This document shows, in pieces, positions 6,708 through 13,617 of a stretch of 28,010 nt of DNA. This DNA comes from an uncultured Bacillota bacterium (lineage in GTDB: Bacteria; Bacillota; Dehalobacteriia; UBA4068; UBA4997), in contig CAQWMM010000019.1 in the NCBI GenBank assembly GCA_948907985.1, positions 1 through 28,010 on the forward strand. The letters run 5' to 3'. A program made the translations under genes and the position numbers. The notes beneath the pieces were generated by a model. That model was not told the origin of the DNA and searched no databases. It worked only from the letters and a program-made list of their open reading frames with translations. Each line of letters starts with the position of its first letter. Position 1 is the first letter of the stretch.

Positions 6708-7572
6708 CCGCCTTTGAGGTCTTTGCGGCCCGAATAGCCGCCGCCGCCTCGGCCAGCGTTAAGGCGTCCAGCCCCTCCGGCGAAATATGCCAGCCCCGCG
6801 CCTGGCAGGCCAAAACCGCCGCCCTAGCCAGGGGCAGGCGAACGCCGCACTCCTCCAGCAATTCGGCCTGCCGAAAAGCCTCGCGCGCCGGCGCGTCCAA
6901 ACGCAGCCGCCCGCCCTGCAAAACCAACAAACGCTGGCAAAAACTGGCTAACAAATCAATATCATGGCTAATGCAGATGATTGTACTGTTATTCTCGCGC
7001 TGCCAGTTCAACAGAAAATGCAGAAAATCCTGGCGCGCCACCGCGTCCAGCCCCACAAAAGGCTCGTCCAGCACCAACACCGGCGGCTGCATAATCAGCA
7101 CGCTGGCCAGCGCCACCTTGCGTTTTTCCCCGCCGGATAGCTGATAAGGGCTGTTTTGCAGCAAGTCCGCCGGCAGCCCCAGACGCGCGGCCAGTCCGTT
7201 GATCGCCTCTTTAATTTTATCCGCCGGCCAGCCCAGATTTTCCGGCCCATAGGCCAGCTCGCGCTCCACCGTTTCAGCAAACAGCTGGTGCTCCGGATAC
7301 TGAAAAACCATGCCCACATTTTGCGCCAGCAAAGCGGCCTTGGGCTTTTTGCGGGCCGTCAGGCACAAATCGTTCAGCCAAATTTCGCCGCCGTCCGCGG
7401 CAATCAGCCCGCAGATCAACTGGGCCAGCGTGCTTTTGCCGCTGCCGGTATGTCCGGCCAGGCCCACCAGTTCGCCCTGCTGAATTTCCAGATTTATGTC
7501 CTGCACCGCCGTAACCTGCACCGGCCCATCGCCGCCGTAACGGCAGCAAACATTTTGCAAACGCAGAGCCAT
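6688..7572 (-). CDS. ecfA2: Energy-coupling factor ATPase EcfA2
   Basis: 294 aa from the ATG at 7572, which overlaps the ecfA1 stop as TGATG. It is one of the two ABC ATPases of the ECF complex. Walker A GHTGSGKST is at 40-48, the Q-loop VFQYPEHQLF begins at 89, the signature LSGGEKRKVA is at 145-154, Walker B VLVLDEP at 165-171, and the switch histidine is in ISHD at 201-204. The FQYPEHQLF form of the Q-loop is typical of EcfA2. The C-terminal ~80 residues form the EcfA-specific extension. Coupled overlaps on both sides imply balanced synthesis with EcfA1 and EcfT. Confidence 0.96.
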   Translation of the reverse strand: MALRLQNVCCRYGGDGPVQVTAVQDINLEIQQGELVGLAGHTGSGKSTLAQLICGLIAADGGEIWLNDLCLTARKKPKAALLAQNVGMVFQYPEHQLFAETVERELAYGPENLGWPADKIKEAINGLAARLGLPADLLQNSPYQLSGGEKRKVALASVLIMQPPVLVLDEPFVGLDAVARQDFLHFLLNWQRENNSTIICISHDIDLLASFCQRLLVLQGGRLRLDAPAREAFRQAELLEECGVRLPLARAAVLACQARGWHISPEGLDALTLAEAAAAIRAAKTSKAGDNLGR

Positions 7573-8372
7573 CAAACGGCCTCCTTATCCAAACAATCCA
7601 GCAGCTGCTCCAAACTCAAGCAGCCGGGCGCCCCTAGTAGATTACCCAGCTGGGTTACCGCCGGCAGTTCAATATGCCAGCGTGCCAAATCTTCGGTATG
7701 GGTAAAAAGTTCCTGCGGCGAGGCCTCCAAACGTAGCCTGCCCCCAGCCATGACCAGCGCACGATCAGCCGCCAGAACCTCGCTCATGTTATGCGTAATC
7801 ATAACAATCGTCAGTCCCTGCGCGTGCAGGCCTTGCAGAACCTGCAACACTTCGGCGCAGCCCACCGGATCCAGCATTGAGGTTGCCTCGTCCAGCAGCA
7901 GCGCAGCCGGCTGCATAGCCAGCGCGCCGGCAATCGCCAAACGCTGCTTTTGCCCGCCGGAAAGCGCGGCGGGGTCAACCTTTTCCCGACCGGCCAGGCC
8001 CACCAACTCCAGCGCCTGGCCAATCCGCCGCCGCATTTCCGCCCGCGGCACGCCTAAATTCTCCAGGCCAAAGGCCACGTCCTCTTCCACGCTGTTACCC
8101 ACAATCTGGTTGTCGGGGTTTTGGAAGACGATACCCACCAGACGGTGCAACTCCTGGGTATTGCTATATTCTTCAACCAAACGGCCGCCAACCCAAACCT
8201 GTCCGGATTTGGCCCGCAGCAGTCCGTTCAGATGCCGCGCCAGCGTGCTTTTGCCGCTGCCATTGGCCCCCAGCACCGCCAGCCACTCGCCGTGCGCCAC
8301 CTGCAAGCTGACTTTATCCAGCGCCAGCCGGCCGCCCGGATATTCATAACAAACCTCTGCTAATTTGAACAT
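7572..8372 (-). CDS. ecfA1: Energy-coupling factor ATPase EcfA1
   Basis: 266 aa from the ATG at 8372 (MFKLAEV); GGGGG lies upstream. Walker A GANGSGKST is at 35-43, Q-loop VFQNPDNQIV at 82-91, signature LSGGQKQRLA at 137-146, Walker B LLLDEATSMLDP at 158-169, and switch His194 in ITHN. The NPDNQIV Q-loop and TSMLDP are characteristic of EcfA1 rather than EcfA2. It has its own consensus promoter 31-59 bp upstream of the ATG, separating the ecf transcript from rplQ. It forms the ATPase heterodimer with EcfA2 under the EcfT scaffold. Confidence 0.96.
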   Translation of the reverse strand: MFKLAEVCYEYPGGRLALDKVSLQVAHGEWLAVLGANGSGKSTLARHLNGLLRAKSGQVWVGGRLVEEYSNTQELHRLVGIVFQNPDNQIVGNSVEEDVAFGLENLGVPRAEMRRRIGQALELVGLAGREKVDPAALSGGQKQRLAIAGALAMQPAALLLDEATSMLDPVGCAEVLQVLQGLHAQGLTIVMITHNMSEVLAADRALVMAGGRLRLEASPQELFTHTEDLARWHIELPAVTQLGNLLGAPGCLSLEQLLDCLDKEAV

Positions 8373-8402
8373 CTCTAGCCCCCACAAAAAGGATGTGCTT
8401 AT

Positions 8403-8431
8403 ATTATATAAATAATTGCCTGGATTGTCAA
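8403..8431 (-). promoter_or_regulatory. Perfect-consensus sigma-A promoter for ecfA1A2T
   Basis: On the minus strand TTGACA (8431-8426), 17 bp, TATAAT (8408-8403). The predicted transcript starts ~25 nt before the ecfA1 ATG, leaving no room for a riboswitch. Confidence 0.88.
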
Positions 8432-8463
8432 TAAGCTTTTATAAATTGTAAACAGGCATACAG

Positions 8464-8511
8464 ACAGCCCAGGAAGTATCTAAGTGGACGGTAAGATGCT
8501 TCCTGGGCTGT
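8464..8511. terminator. 18-bp hairpin after rplQ, probable end of the alpha operon
   Basis: Positions 8464-8481 pair with 8494-8511 over 18 bp with a single G-T wobble, around a 12-nt loop. It lies 62 bp past the rplQ stop and upstream of the ecfA1 promoter. The minus strand lacks a U-tract after the stem (the plus strand has AAAAATTTT), so it may be a weak terminator, an RNA end-protecting hairpin or an attenuator. Confidence 0.55.
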
Positions 8512-8573
8512 AAAAATTTTAACAGGCGCGTCTGCGGCCATGGAAAAGGCAGAGCGCTTAATTTACAACAAGC

Positions 8574-8912
8574 TTAAACCAGCTCAATAATCGCCATCGG
8601 GGCGCCGTCGCCCTGACGAGCGCCGGTTTTGATAATGCGGGTGTAGCCGCCCTGACGGTCGGCATATTTAGAAGCCAGCTCATCAAAAACACGGCGCACC
8701 ACGTCTTCTTCTTTAATATAAGCCAAGGCCTGACGGCGAGCATGCAAGTCGCCGCGTTTGCCCAGAGTAATCATTTTTTCGGTGGTGGAGCGCACTTCCT
8801 TAGCTCTGGTTACGGTGGTTTCAATCCGTCCCTCTTTCAGCAGAGAGGTCGTCATGTTCCGCAGCATAGCCCGGCGGTGAGCGCTTTTCACACCCAATTT
8901 ACGGTATGCCAT
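8574..8912 (-). CDS. rplQ: 50S ribosomal protein L17
   Basis: 112 aa, normal for the short bacterial L17. It starts MAYRKLGVKSAHRRAMLRN after AGGAGGAG. The blocks LLKEGRIETTVTRAKEVR, KMITLGKRGDLHARRQALAYI and GGYTRIIKTGARQGDGAPMA match the family throughout. It lies 28 bp downstream of rpoA in the canonical position at the end of the alpha operon, and the long hairpin at 8464-8511 follows. Confidence 0.98.
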   Translation of the reverse strand: MAYRKLGVKSAHRRAMLRNMTTSLLKEGRIETTVTRAKEVRSTTEKMITLGKRGDLHARRQALAYIKEEDVVRRVFDELASKYADRQGGYTRIIKTGARQGDGAPMAIIELV

Positions 8913-8940
8913 TTATGCTCCTCCTATTAGTAAAAAAATT

Positions 8941-9888
8941 TTATTCATCACCGGTTCTCAGCGACAAATCCATTTCGGCCAGTTTATTAATAACCTCCTC
9001 CAGGGACTTGCGGCCAAGATTGCGCACTTTCATCATATCCTCCTCAGAGCGCTGAATCAGCTCCTGAACAGTGTTGATGCCGGCGCGGTGCAGACAGTTG
9101 GACGAGCGTACCGACAGATCCAACTCATCAATCGCCATCTCCAGCAGTTTATCCCGGCCGTCGTCTTCGGTATCAATCAAACCGATCGCATCCGGCACAT
9201 TATCGGATAAATTCACAAACAGCTGCAAATAATCGGTCAAAATCCGCGCGCTGCTGCTAACTGCTTCGTCCGGCGAGATCGTAGCGTCAGTCCAGACGTC
9301 CAGCGTCAGCTTATCAAAGTCTGTGTGTTGGCCAACACGAGTATTCTCCACCCGGAAGTTAACCTTAACTACCGGCGAGAACAGAGAGTCCACAGCGATA
9401 ACGCCAATCGGCTGCCCCTCTCTCTTGTTTTTTTCAGCGCTGACATATCCCCGGCCCTTGTTGACTGTGATTGACATAAACAAGCAGCCGTCAGTATCCA
9501 GCGTGGCAATGTGGTGTTCCGGATTGAGGATTTCCACATCGGAGTTAACGCGAATATCAGCCGCCGTAACCTCGCAAGGGCCGTTGGCCTCGATGTAAAT
9601 AACCTGCTCTTCCGAGCCATAAACCCGCACCGAAAGTCCTTTCAGGTTAAGAATAATATCCGCCACATCCTCCACCACGCCAGGAATCGTTGTAAACTCA
9701 TGCAAAACACCGTCAATCTGCACTGAGGACACCGCAGCGCCAGGTAAAGAAGACAATAACACTCTCCTCAAAGAATTACCAAGCGTAATCCCATAACCTT
9801 TTTCCAACGGTTCGACAACAAAAGTGCCATGGGAATTATCATCCGACATCTCCACACATTGGATTTTGGGTTTTTCAATTCCAAACAT
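8941..9888 (-). CDS. rpoA: DNA-directed RNA polymerase subunit alpha
   Basis: 315 aa, the usual Bacillota length. The N-terminal domain (to ~230) dimerises and nucleates core assembly; TLGNSLRRVLLSSLPGAAV and the VEDVADIILNLKGL segment are visible. The C-terminal domain (~250-315) binds UP-element DNA and activators; its DNA-contact region appears as LSVRSSNCLHRAGI and the HhH part as VRNLGRKSLEEVINKL. AAGGGGGC precedes the ATG. It lies 52 bp after rpsD and 28 bp before rplQ. Confidence 0.99.
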   Translation of the reverse strand: MFGIEKPKIQCVEMSDDNSHGTFVVEPLEKGYGITLGNSLRRVLLSSLPGAAVSSVQIDGVLHEFTTIPGVVEDVADIILNLKGLSVRVYGSEEQVIYIEANGPCEVTAADIRVNSDVEILNPEHHIATLDTDGCLFMSITVNKGRGYVSAEKNKREGQPIGVIAVDSLFSPVVKVNFRVENTRVGQHTDFDKLTLDVWTDATISPDEAVSSSARILTDYLQLFVNLSDNVPDAIGLIDTEDDGRDKLLEMAIDELDLSVRSSNCLHRAGINTVQELIQRSEEDMMKVRNLGRKSLEEVINKLAEMDLSLRTGDE

Positions 9889-9940
9889 TAATATATTGCC
9901 CCCTTATTCAAAAGCCATTCAATTACACAGGATCCTATGC

Positions 9941-10534
9941 TTAGCGGGAGTAAAATTCAACGATAAGCTGTTCAGCAATCGGCGCGTCAACGTCCGCGCG
10001 GGAGGGCAGCGCCACCAGTTTGCCGCTCATGTTGTTAGCGTCAAGCTCCAGCCAGGCCGGAGTGGCTTTGCCCTTCAGATTTTCAGCCAACGCCTTAAAT
10101 TTGGGCGATTGCAGGCTCTTTTCCCGAACCGCAACCACGTCGCCAATCTTCAGGGTGGCCGAGGGAATATTCATTTTTTTACCGTTCAGAGTAAAATGAG
10201 CATGGGAAACCAGCTGTTTGGCCTCGCGGCGGGTGCCAGCCAGGCCCAGACGATAAACCACGTTGTCCATGCGGCGTTCCAGCAACACCAGCAGGTTTTC
10301 GCCCACGTTGCCGGATTGTTTCTCCGCTTTGGCGAAGGTTCTTCTCAACTGTTTTTCCAAAATACCATAAACATATTTAACCTTTTGCTTTTCCGTCAGC
10401 TGCAAAGCATAGTTGCTCGGCTTGCGTCTGTTCTGCTTGGGTTTTCTTTTTGATTTTTTATAAACGCCTACAAAGCCCGGCTCGATGCCCAGAGTTCTGG
10501 CTCTTTTTAACACAGGCTGCATATTTTTTGCCAT
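9941..10534 (-). CDS. rpsD: 30S ribosomal protein S4, cysteine-free form
   Basis: 197 aa, slightly shorter than the usual 200-208. S4 nucleates 30S assembly on the 5' domain of 16S rRNA. The S4 RNA-binding core is visible as LLVLLERRMDNVVYRLGLAGTRREAKQLV and HFTLNGKKMNIPS. The N-terminal region (MAKNMQPVLKRARTLGIEPG) has no cysteine at all, so the zinc knuckle of the CxxC form is missing; this is the C-minus type found in some Clostridia. S4 often represses its own operon, and it sits here in the alpha operon between rpsK and rpoA. Confidence 0.98.
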   Translation of the reverse strand: MAKNMQPVLKRARTLGIEPGFVGVYKKSKRKPKQNRRKPSNYALQLTEKQKVKYVYGILEKQLRRTFAKAEKQSGNVGENLLVLLERRMDNVVYRLGLAGTRREAKQLVSHAHFTLNGKKMNIPSATLKIGDVVAVREKSLQSPKFKALAENLKGKATPAWLELDANNMSGKLVALPSRADVDAPIAEQLIVEFYSR

Positions 10535-10564
10535 AATGCGATTTTTTCCTCCTTTAGCCTAAAA

Positions 10565-10951
10565 TTAAACTCTTCTTCTTTTGGGAGGACGACACCCATT
10601 ATGCGGAATGGGAGTAACATCCTTAATCATGCTGATTTCCAAACCAGCGCTCTGCAAAGCGCGGATAGCCGCCTCTCTGCCGGAGCCAGGGCCTTTAACC
10701 AGACATTCAACCTGTTTAAGACCATGTACCATGGCCTCCTTAGCCGCCACATCGGCAGCCTGCTGGGCAGCAAACGGCGTGCTCTTTCTGGAGCCTTTAA
10801 AACCCTGCGCGCCGGCGCTGGACCAGGCGATGGCATTGCCGGCCTTATCGGTGATCGTGATAATTGTGTTATTGAAGGTTGACTGGATATGCGCAACCCC
10901 AAACTCAATATTCTTCTTTTCTTTTCTCTTACGAATTTGTCTGCGAGCCAA
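10565..10951 (-). CDS. rpsK: 30S ribosomal protein S11 (TTG start)
   Basis: 128 aa from a TTG at 10951. The preceding in-frame codon is a stop, so no upstream start exists, and GGGGG lies about nine bases before it. The product (M)ARRQIRKRKEKKNIEFGVA matches the family start. Further landmarks are HIQSTFNNTIITITD, GSRKSTPFAAQQAA, and the C-terminal PIPHNGCRPPKRRRV. S11 lies on the 30S platform near the mRNA exit. It follows rpsM by 18 bp. Confidence 0.97.
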   Translation of the reverse strand: MARRQIRKRKEKKNIEFGVAHIQSTFNNTIITITDKAGNAIAWSSAGAQGFKGSRKSTPFAAQQAADVAAKEAMVHGLKQVECLVKGPGSGREAAIRALQSAGLEISMIKDVTPIPHNGCRPPKRRRV

Positions 10952-10969
10952 TTAGATAACCCCCTTTCC

Positions 10970-11341
10970 TTATTTCTTGCGTTTGCCGCTGACAGTACGC
11001 TTCGGGCCTTTGCGGGTACGGGCATTGTTTTTGGTATTCTGTCCGCGCACCGGCAGGCCGCGGCGATGCCTTTGTCCGCGGTAGCAGCCAATTTCAGTCA
11101 ATCTCTTGATGTTCAGCGCAATTTCTCTGCGCAGGTCGCCCTCAACCTGTGCGGTTTTATCCAAAACCTCACGGATGCGGCCAACCTCATCATCGGTCAA
11201 ATCCTTAACCCGGGTATCCGGATTAACGCCGGCCTCTTTCAGTACTTTCTGCGAGGTTGATAAACCCACGCCGAAAATGTATGTCAGGCCGATTTCAACT
11301 CTTTTATCTCTGGGCAAGTCTACACCAGCAATACGAGCCAT
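10970..11341 (-). CDS. rpsM: 30S ribosomal protein S13
   Basis: 123 aa, full length. It begins MARIAGVDLPRDKRVEIGLTY after GGAGGTG. The helix-two-turn-helix region (IFGVGLSTSQKVL) and the basic tail GQNTKNNARTRKGPKRTVSGKRKK, which contacts P-site tRNA, are present. Unusually for this operon a 102-bp gap separates it from rpmJ, and that gap holds a candidate promoter and a 16-bp palindrome, so rpsM-rpsK-rpsD-rpoA-rplQ may be transcribed separately. Confidence 0.98.
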   Translation of the reverse strand: MARIAGVDLPRDKRVEIGLTYIFGVGLSTSQKVLKEAGVNPDTRVKDLTDDEVGRIREVLDKTAQVEGDLRREIALNIKRLTEIGCYRGQRHRRGLPVRGQNTKNNARTRKGPKRTVSGKRKK

Positions 11342-11383
11342 TCCTACACCTCCATAAATTTAGCTGATATCTTCAACTCATTT

Positions 11384-11399
11384 GCAGGCCGCGGCCTGC
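11384..11399. promoter_or_regulatory. 16-bp perfect GC-rich palindrome in rpsM upstream region
   Basis: GCAGGCCGCGGCCTGC is exactly self-complementary with no loop. On the minus strand it begins about seven bases after a candidate -10, i.e. at the very start of the predicted rpsM transcript. It could be a protein-binding operator or an mRNA 5' structure. Confidence 0.6.
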
Positions 11400-11405
11400 G
11401 TTTTT

Positions 11406-11414
11406 ATTATAACA
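11406..11414 (-). promoter_or_regulatory. Candidate internal promoter for rpsM-rplQ (extended -10)
   Basis: TGTTATAAT on the minus strand is a perfect extended -10. A weak TTAAAA -35 lies about 17 bp upstream, within AT-rich DNA just after rpmJ. Confidence 0.5.
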
Positions 11415-11443
11415 TTTAATTATAATCATTTTAATTTTTGCCA

Positions 11444-11557
11444 TTAGCCCTGTTTTTGTTTATGCTTGGGATTAGAGCAGATCACCATAACGGTGCCGCG
11501 CCGTTTAATCACCTTGCATTTTTCGCAAATGGGCTTGGCCGAAGCACGAACCTTCAT
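11444..11557 (-). CDS. rpmJ: 50S ribosomal protein L36 (zinc-binding form)
   Basis: 37 aa from the ATG at 11557 (MKVRASAKPICEKC) after GAGGAGG; longer readings add an unrelated N-terminus. The zinc ligands Cys11, Cys14, Cys27 and His32 are all present, so this is the C-plus form. It lies 37 bp after infA, the standard position. Confidence 0.97.
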   Translation of the reverse strand: MKVRASAKPICEKCKVIKRRGTVMVICSNPKHKQKQG

Positions 11558-11594
11558 TATCTTAACCCTCCTCGGTCTGCAATACAGGATATTT

Positions 11595-11813
11595 CTATTT
11601 AAAACGATACACGATACGCCCGCGCTGAAGATCATAAGGGCTTAAAGCCACCGTAACCTTATCCCCCGGCAGAATACGAATATAATTCATCCTGATTTTT
11701 CCGGAAACATGCGCCAAAACAACGTGTCCGTTTTCCAGCTCCACCTTGAACATTGCGTTAGGCAGCGGATCGATAACGGTACCGCTTACTTCAATTTCAT
11801 CAACTTTCGACAT
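11595..11813 (-). CDS. infA: Translation initiation factor IF-1
   Basis: 72 aa from the ATG at 11813 (MSKVDEIEVSGTVIDPLPN), with GAGGAGG nine bases before it. It is a single OB-fold that binds the 30S A site during initiation. FKVELENGHVVLAHVSGKIR and the end SPYDLQRGRIVYRFK are hallmark segments. Its start overlaps the end of the upstream KOW gene by 14 bp, so translation is probably coupled. Confidence 0.98.
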   Translation of the reverse strand: MSKVDEIEVSGTVIDPLPNAMFKVELENGHVVLAHVSGKIRMNYIRILPGDKVTVALSPYDLQRGRIVYRFK

Positions 11814-12153
11814 TCGCCAATGCCTCCTCGTCAGGATTATTTTCTTTCGCATTATGGGCCAACAGGCTGTTCAACTCTGCCCGGATAAGCTCCGGCGTCA
11901 AATCGCCGCCTTTCAGGGCGGCAACAAACCGCGCCGAAACCTGATTAACCCTTTGCAGATGGCGGGGATTTTTGGCCTTGGGATTGGCCGTATTGCGCCC
12001 GCGCCCATCCACCAGCCAGGCCTTGTTGGGGCCGGTCAGGCGATAAACCAGATAATAACAGCCCAAATCCCGCCCGGCGCGCGATCTCACCAACTGGCCA
12101 AGCTGCAATTCATTCAGGGCCAGATCAGACTCTCTCTGTTTATGAATCGACAT
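11800..12153 (-). CDS. KOW-domain RNA-binding protein (L14e/L6e/L27e-like)
   Basis: 117 aa from the ATG at 12153 (MSIHKQRESDL), six bases after GAGGTGG. The N-terminal ~60 residues form a KOW/SH3-like fold: LGQLVRSRAGRDLGCYYLVY, then AWLVDGRGR. The remainder is basic, then helical (PRHLQRVNQVSARFVAALKG), with an acidic tail. Genes like this recur between map and infA in Clostridia-type Bacillota and are annotated as ribosomal L14E/L6E/L27E-like or KOW proteins. Their role, probably ribosome or RNA binding, is not established. It overlaps infA by 14 bp and nearly abuts map. Confidence 0.85.
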   Translation of the reverse strand: MSIHKQRESDLALNELQLGQLVRSRAGRDLGCYYLVYRLTGPNKAWLVDGRGRNTANPKAKNPRHLQRVNQVSARFVAALKGGDLTPELIRAELNSLLAHNAKENNPDEEALANVES

Positions 12154-12167
12154 AAGCCACCTCACAC

Positions 12168-12920
12168 TCAAAGCATCGTCATAATCTGCGGGCCATCCGG
12201 CGTAATCGCCACGGTGTTTTCAAAATGCGCCGCAGGTCGGGCGTCTTTCGTTACCACCGTCCAGCCGTCTTTCAGGCAACGAACCTCATGCGTACCCATG
12301 GTGATCATCGGTTCAATAGCAATAACCATGCCATTAATCAGGCGCAGTCCGCGCCCGGCCACGCCGAAGTTGGGCACATCCGGGGCCTCGTGCATCTCCC
12401 GGCCAATGCCATGGCCAACGTAATCTCGCACCACGCCATAACCCTCGGCCTCGGCAATCTGCTGTACCCGGCTGCCAATATCACCCAGGCGTTTGCCAAT
12501 TTGGGCCTGCTTAATGCCCTCGGCCAAACAAAACTGGGTAACATCCAACAAATGCTGCACATCCGGAGCAATTTTGCCAACCGGATAGGTGCGCGCGCCA
12601 TCACTGCAAAAGCCGTTCAGCTGCACAACCACATCCACGCTGACAATATCGCCCTCCTGCAACACCCTGCGCCCCGGTATGCCATGAATAACCTCCTGGT
12701 TAACCGATATACAGGTGCCCGCCGGGAACCCGGCATACCCCCGGGAGGCGGGGGTGGCATTGCGCTTTTTAATCAGCGCTTCCGCCGCCTTATTCAATTC
12801 AGCCGTCGTAATTCCCGGGCGAACCTTTTCCTGCATCAATTCAAAAACCTCGGCCACAATGTGGCCGGCCTTGCGTATCTTCGCCAGATCATCCTGATTT
12901 TTAATGGTAATCATTCCCAT
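12168..12920 (-). CDS. map: Type I methionine aminopeptidase
   Basis: 250 aa. I prefer the ATG at 12920 (MGMITIKNQ), about nine bases after GGCGG; the ATG two codons later is also possible. It removes the initiator Met from nascent proteins. All five metal ligands are visible: Asp96 and Asp107 (DVVVQLNGFCSD), His170 (YVGHGIG), Glu203 (IEPM) and Glu234 (FENTV). His79 in VIHG is the usual substrate-contact histidine. It lies between adk and the KOW gene in the usual spc-alpha arrangement. Confidence 0.98.
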   Translation of the reverse strand: MGMITIKNQDDLAKIRKAGHIVAEVFELMQEKVRPGITTAELNKAAEALIKKRNATPASRGYAGFPAGTCISVNQEVIHGIPGRRVLQEGDIVSVDVVVQLNGFCSDGARTYPVGKIAPDVQHLLDVTQFCLAEGIKQAQIGKRLGDIGSRVQQIAEAEGYGVVRDYVGHGIGREMHEAPDVPNFGVAGRGLRLINGMVIAIEPMITMGTHEVRCLKDGWTVVTKDARPAAHFENTVAITPDGPQIMTML

Positions 12921-12954
12921 ATTTCTGCCGCCTTTGTCATTCAAACTCTGCGGC

Positions 12955-13605
12955 CTACCAGCTTTGGCCTAAGCCTTTGCCAATATCCGTCAACACCTTG
13001 TTGATGGATTGATTACCGTTAATAGAAAGCAGCAAGCCTTTTTGTTCATAATAGGCAATCAGGGGCGCCGACTGCTCGGTATAAACATCCAGGCGATTTT
13101 TAATCGTTTCCTCGGAATCATCCGCGCGCTGATAAAGCTCGCCGCCACATTCATCACAGCGGCCAGGTTCAGTGGGCGGGTTGTTTTCCAAATGATAGGT
13201 CTGCGAGCAGTTGCGGCAAACGCGCCGGCCGCTAAGCCGTGTAATCAGCAGGTCTGCCGGCACGTCAATATTCACAACCTTATCCAGTTTTTTGCCCTGC
13301 TCGGCCAAAATAGCCTCCAGAGCGTCAGCCTGGCCAATAGTGCGCGGCAGCCCGTCCAGAATAAAGCCCTTGGCGCAGTCGTCCTCCGCCAAACGGTCTT
13401 TAATCATGCCCATGGTAACCTCATCTGGCACCAAATCGCCCTTGCTGATATATTGGTTAGCCAGCTGACCTAACTCCGTACCGGCCTTAATGTTGGCACG
13501 GAAGATGTCGCCGGTGGAAATATGCGGCACAAAGAGGTTGCGGGCCATAACATCGGCCTGGGTGCCTTTGCCGGCTCCCGGCGGGCCCATTAATACGATA
13601 TTCAT
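12955..13605 (-). CDS. adk: Adenylate kinase, long form with zinc-binding LID
   Basis: 216 aa. It interconverts ATP + AMP and 2 ADP. P-loop GPPGAGKGT is at 7-15, AMP-binding STGDIFR at 30-36, and FILDGLPRT at 81-89. The LID contains a Cys4 zinc site, Cys130/Cys133 and Cys150/Cys153 (CRNC, CDEC), the structural zinc variant common in Gram-positives. GGGGG lies ten bases before the ATG. It follows secY by 12 bp. Confidence 0.98.
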   Translation of the reverse strand: MNIVLMGPPGAGKGTQADVMARNLFVPHISTGDIFRANIKAGTELGQLANQYISKGDLVPDEVTMGMIKDRLAEDDCAKGFILDGLPRTIGQADALEAILAEQGKKLDKVVNIDVPADLLITRLSGRRVCRNCSQTYHLENNPPTEPGRCDECGGELYQRADDSEETIKNRLDVYTEQSAPLIAYYEQKGLLLSINGNQSINKVLTDIGKGLGQSW

Positions 13606-13617
13606 AAGTCAGCCCCC

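Noticed and set aside
7156..8349. A 397-codon open frame on the plus strand across the ecfA genes
   Set aside because: It is antisense to two complete ABC ATPase genes with full motifs, has no ribosome site and low-complexity Arg/Pro/Ser-rich composition typical of shadow frames in GC-rich DNA.
8373..8402. Vitamin riboswitch upstream of ecfA1
   Set aside because: The predicted transcript start leaves only about 25 nt before the ATG, too short for any known riboswitch.
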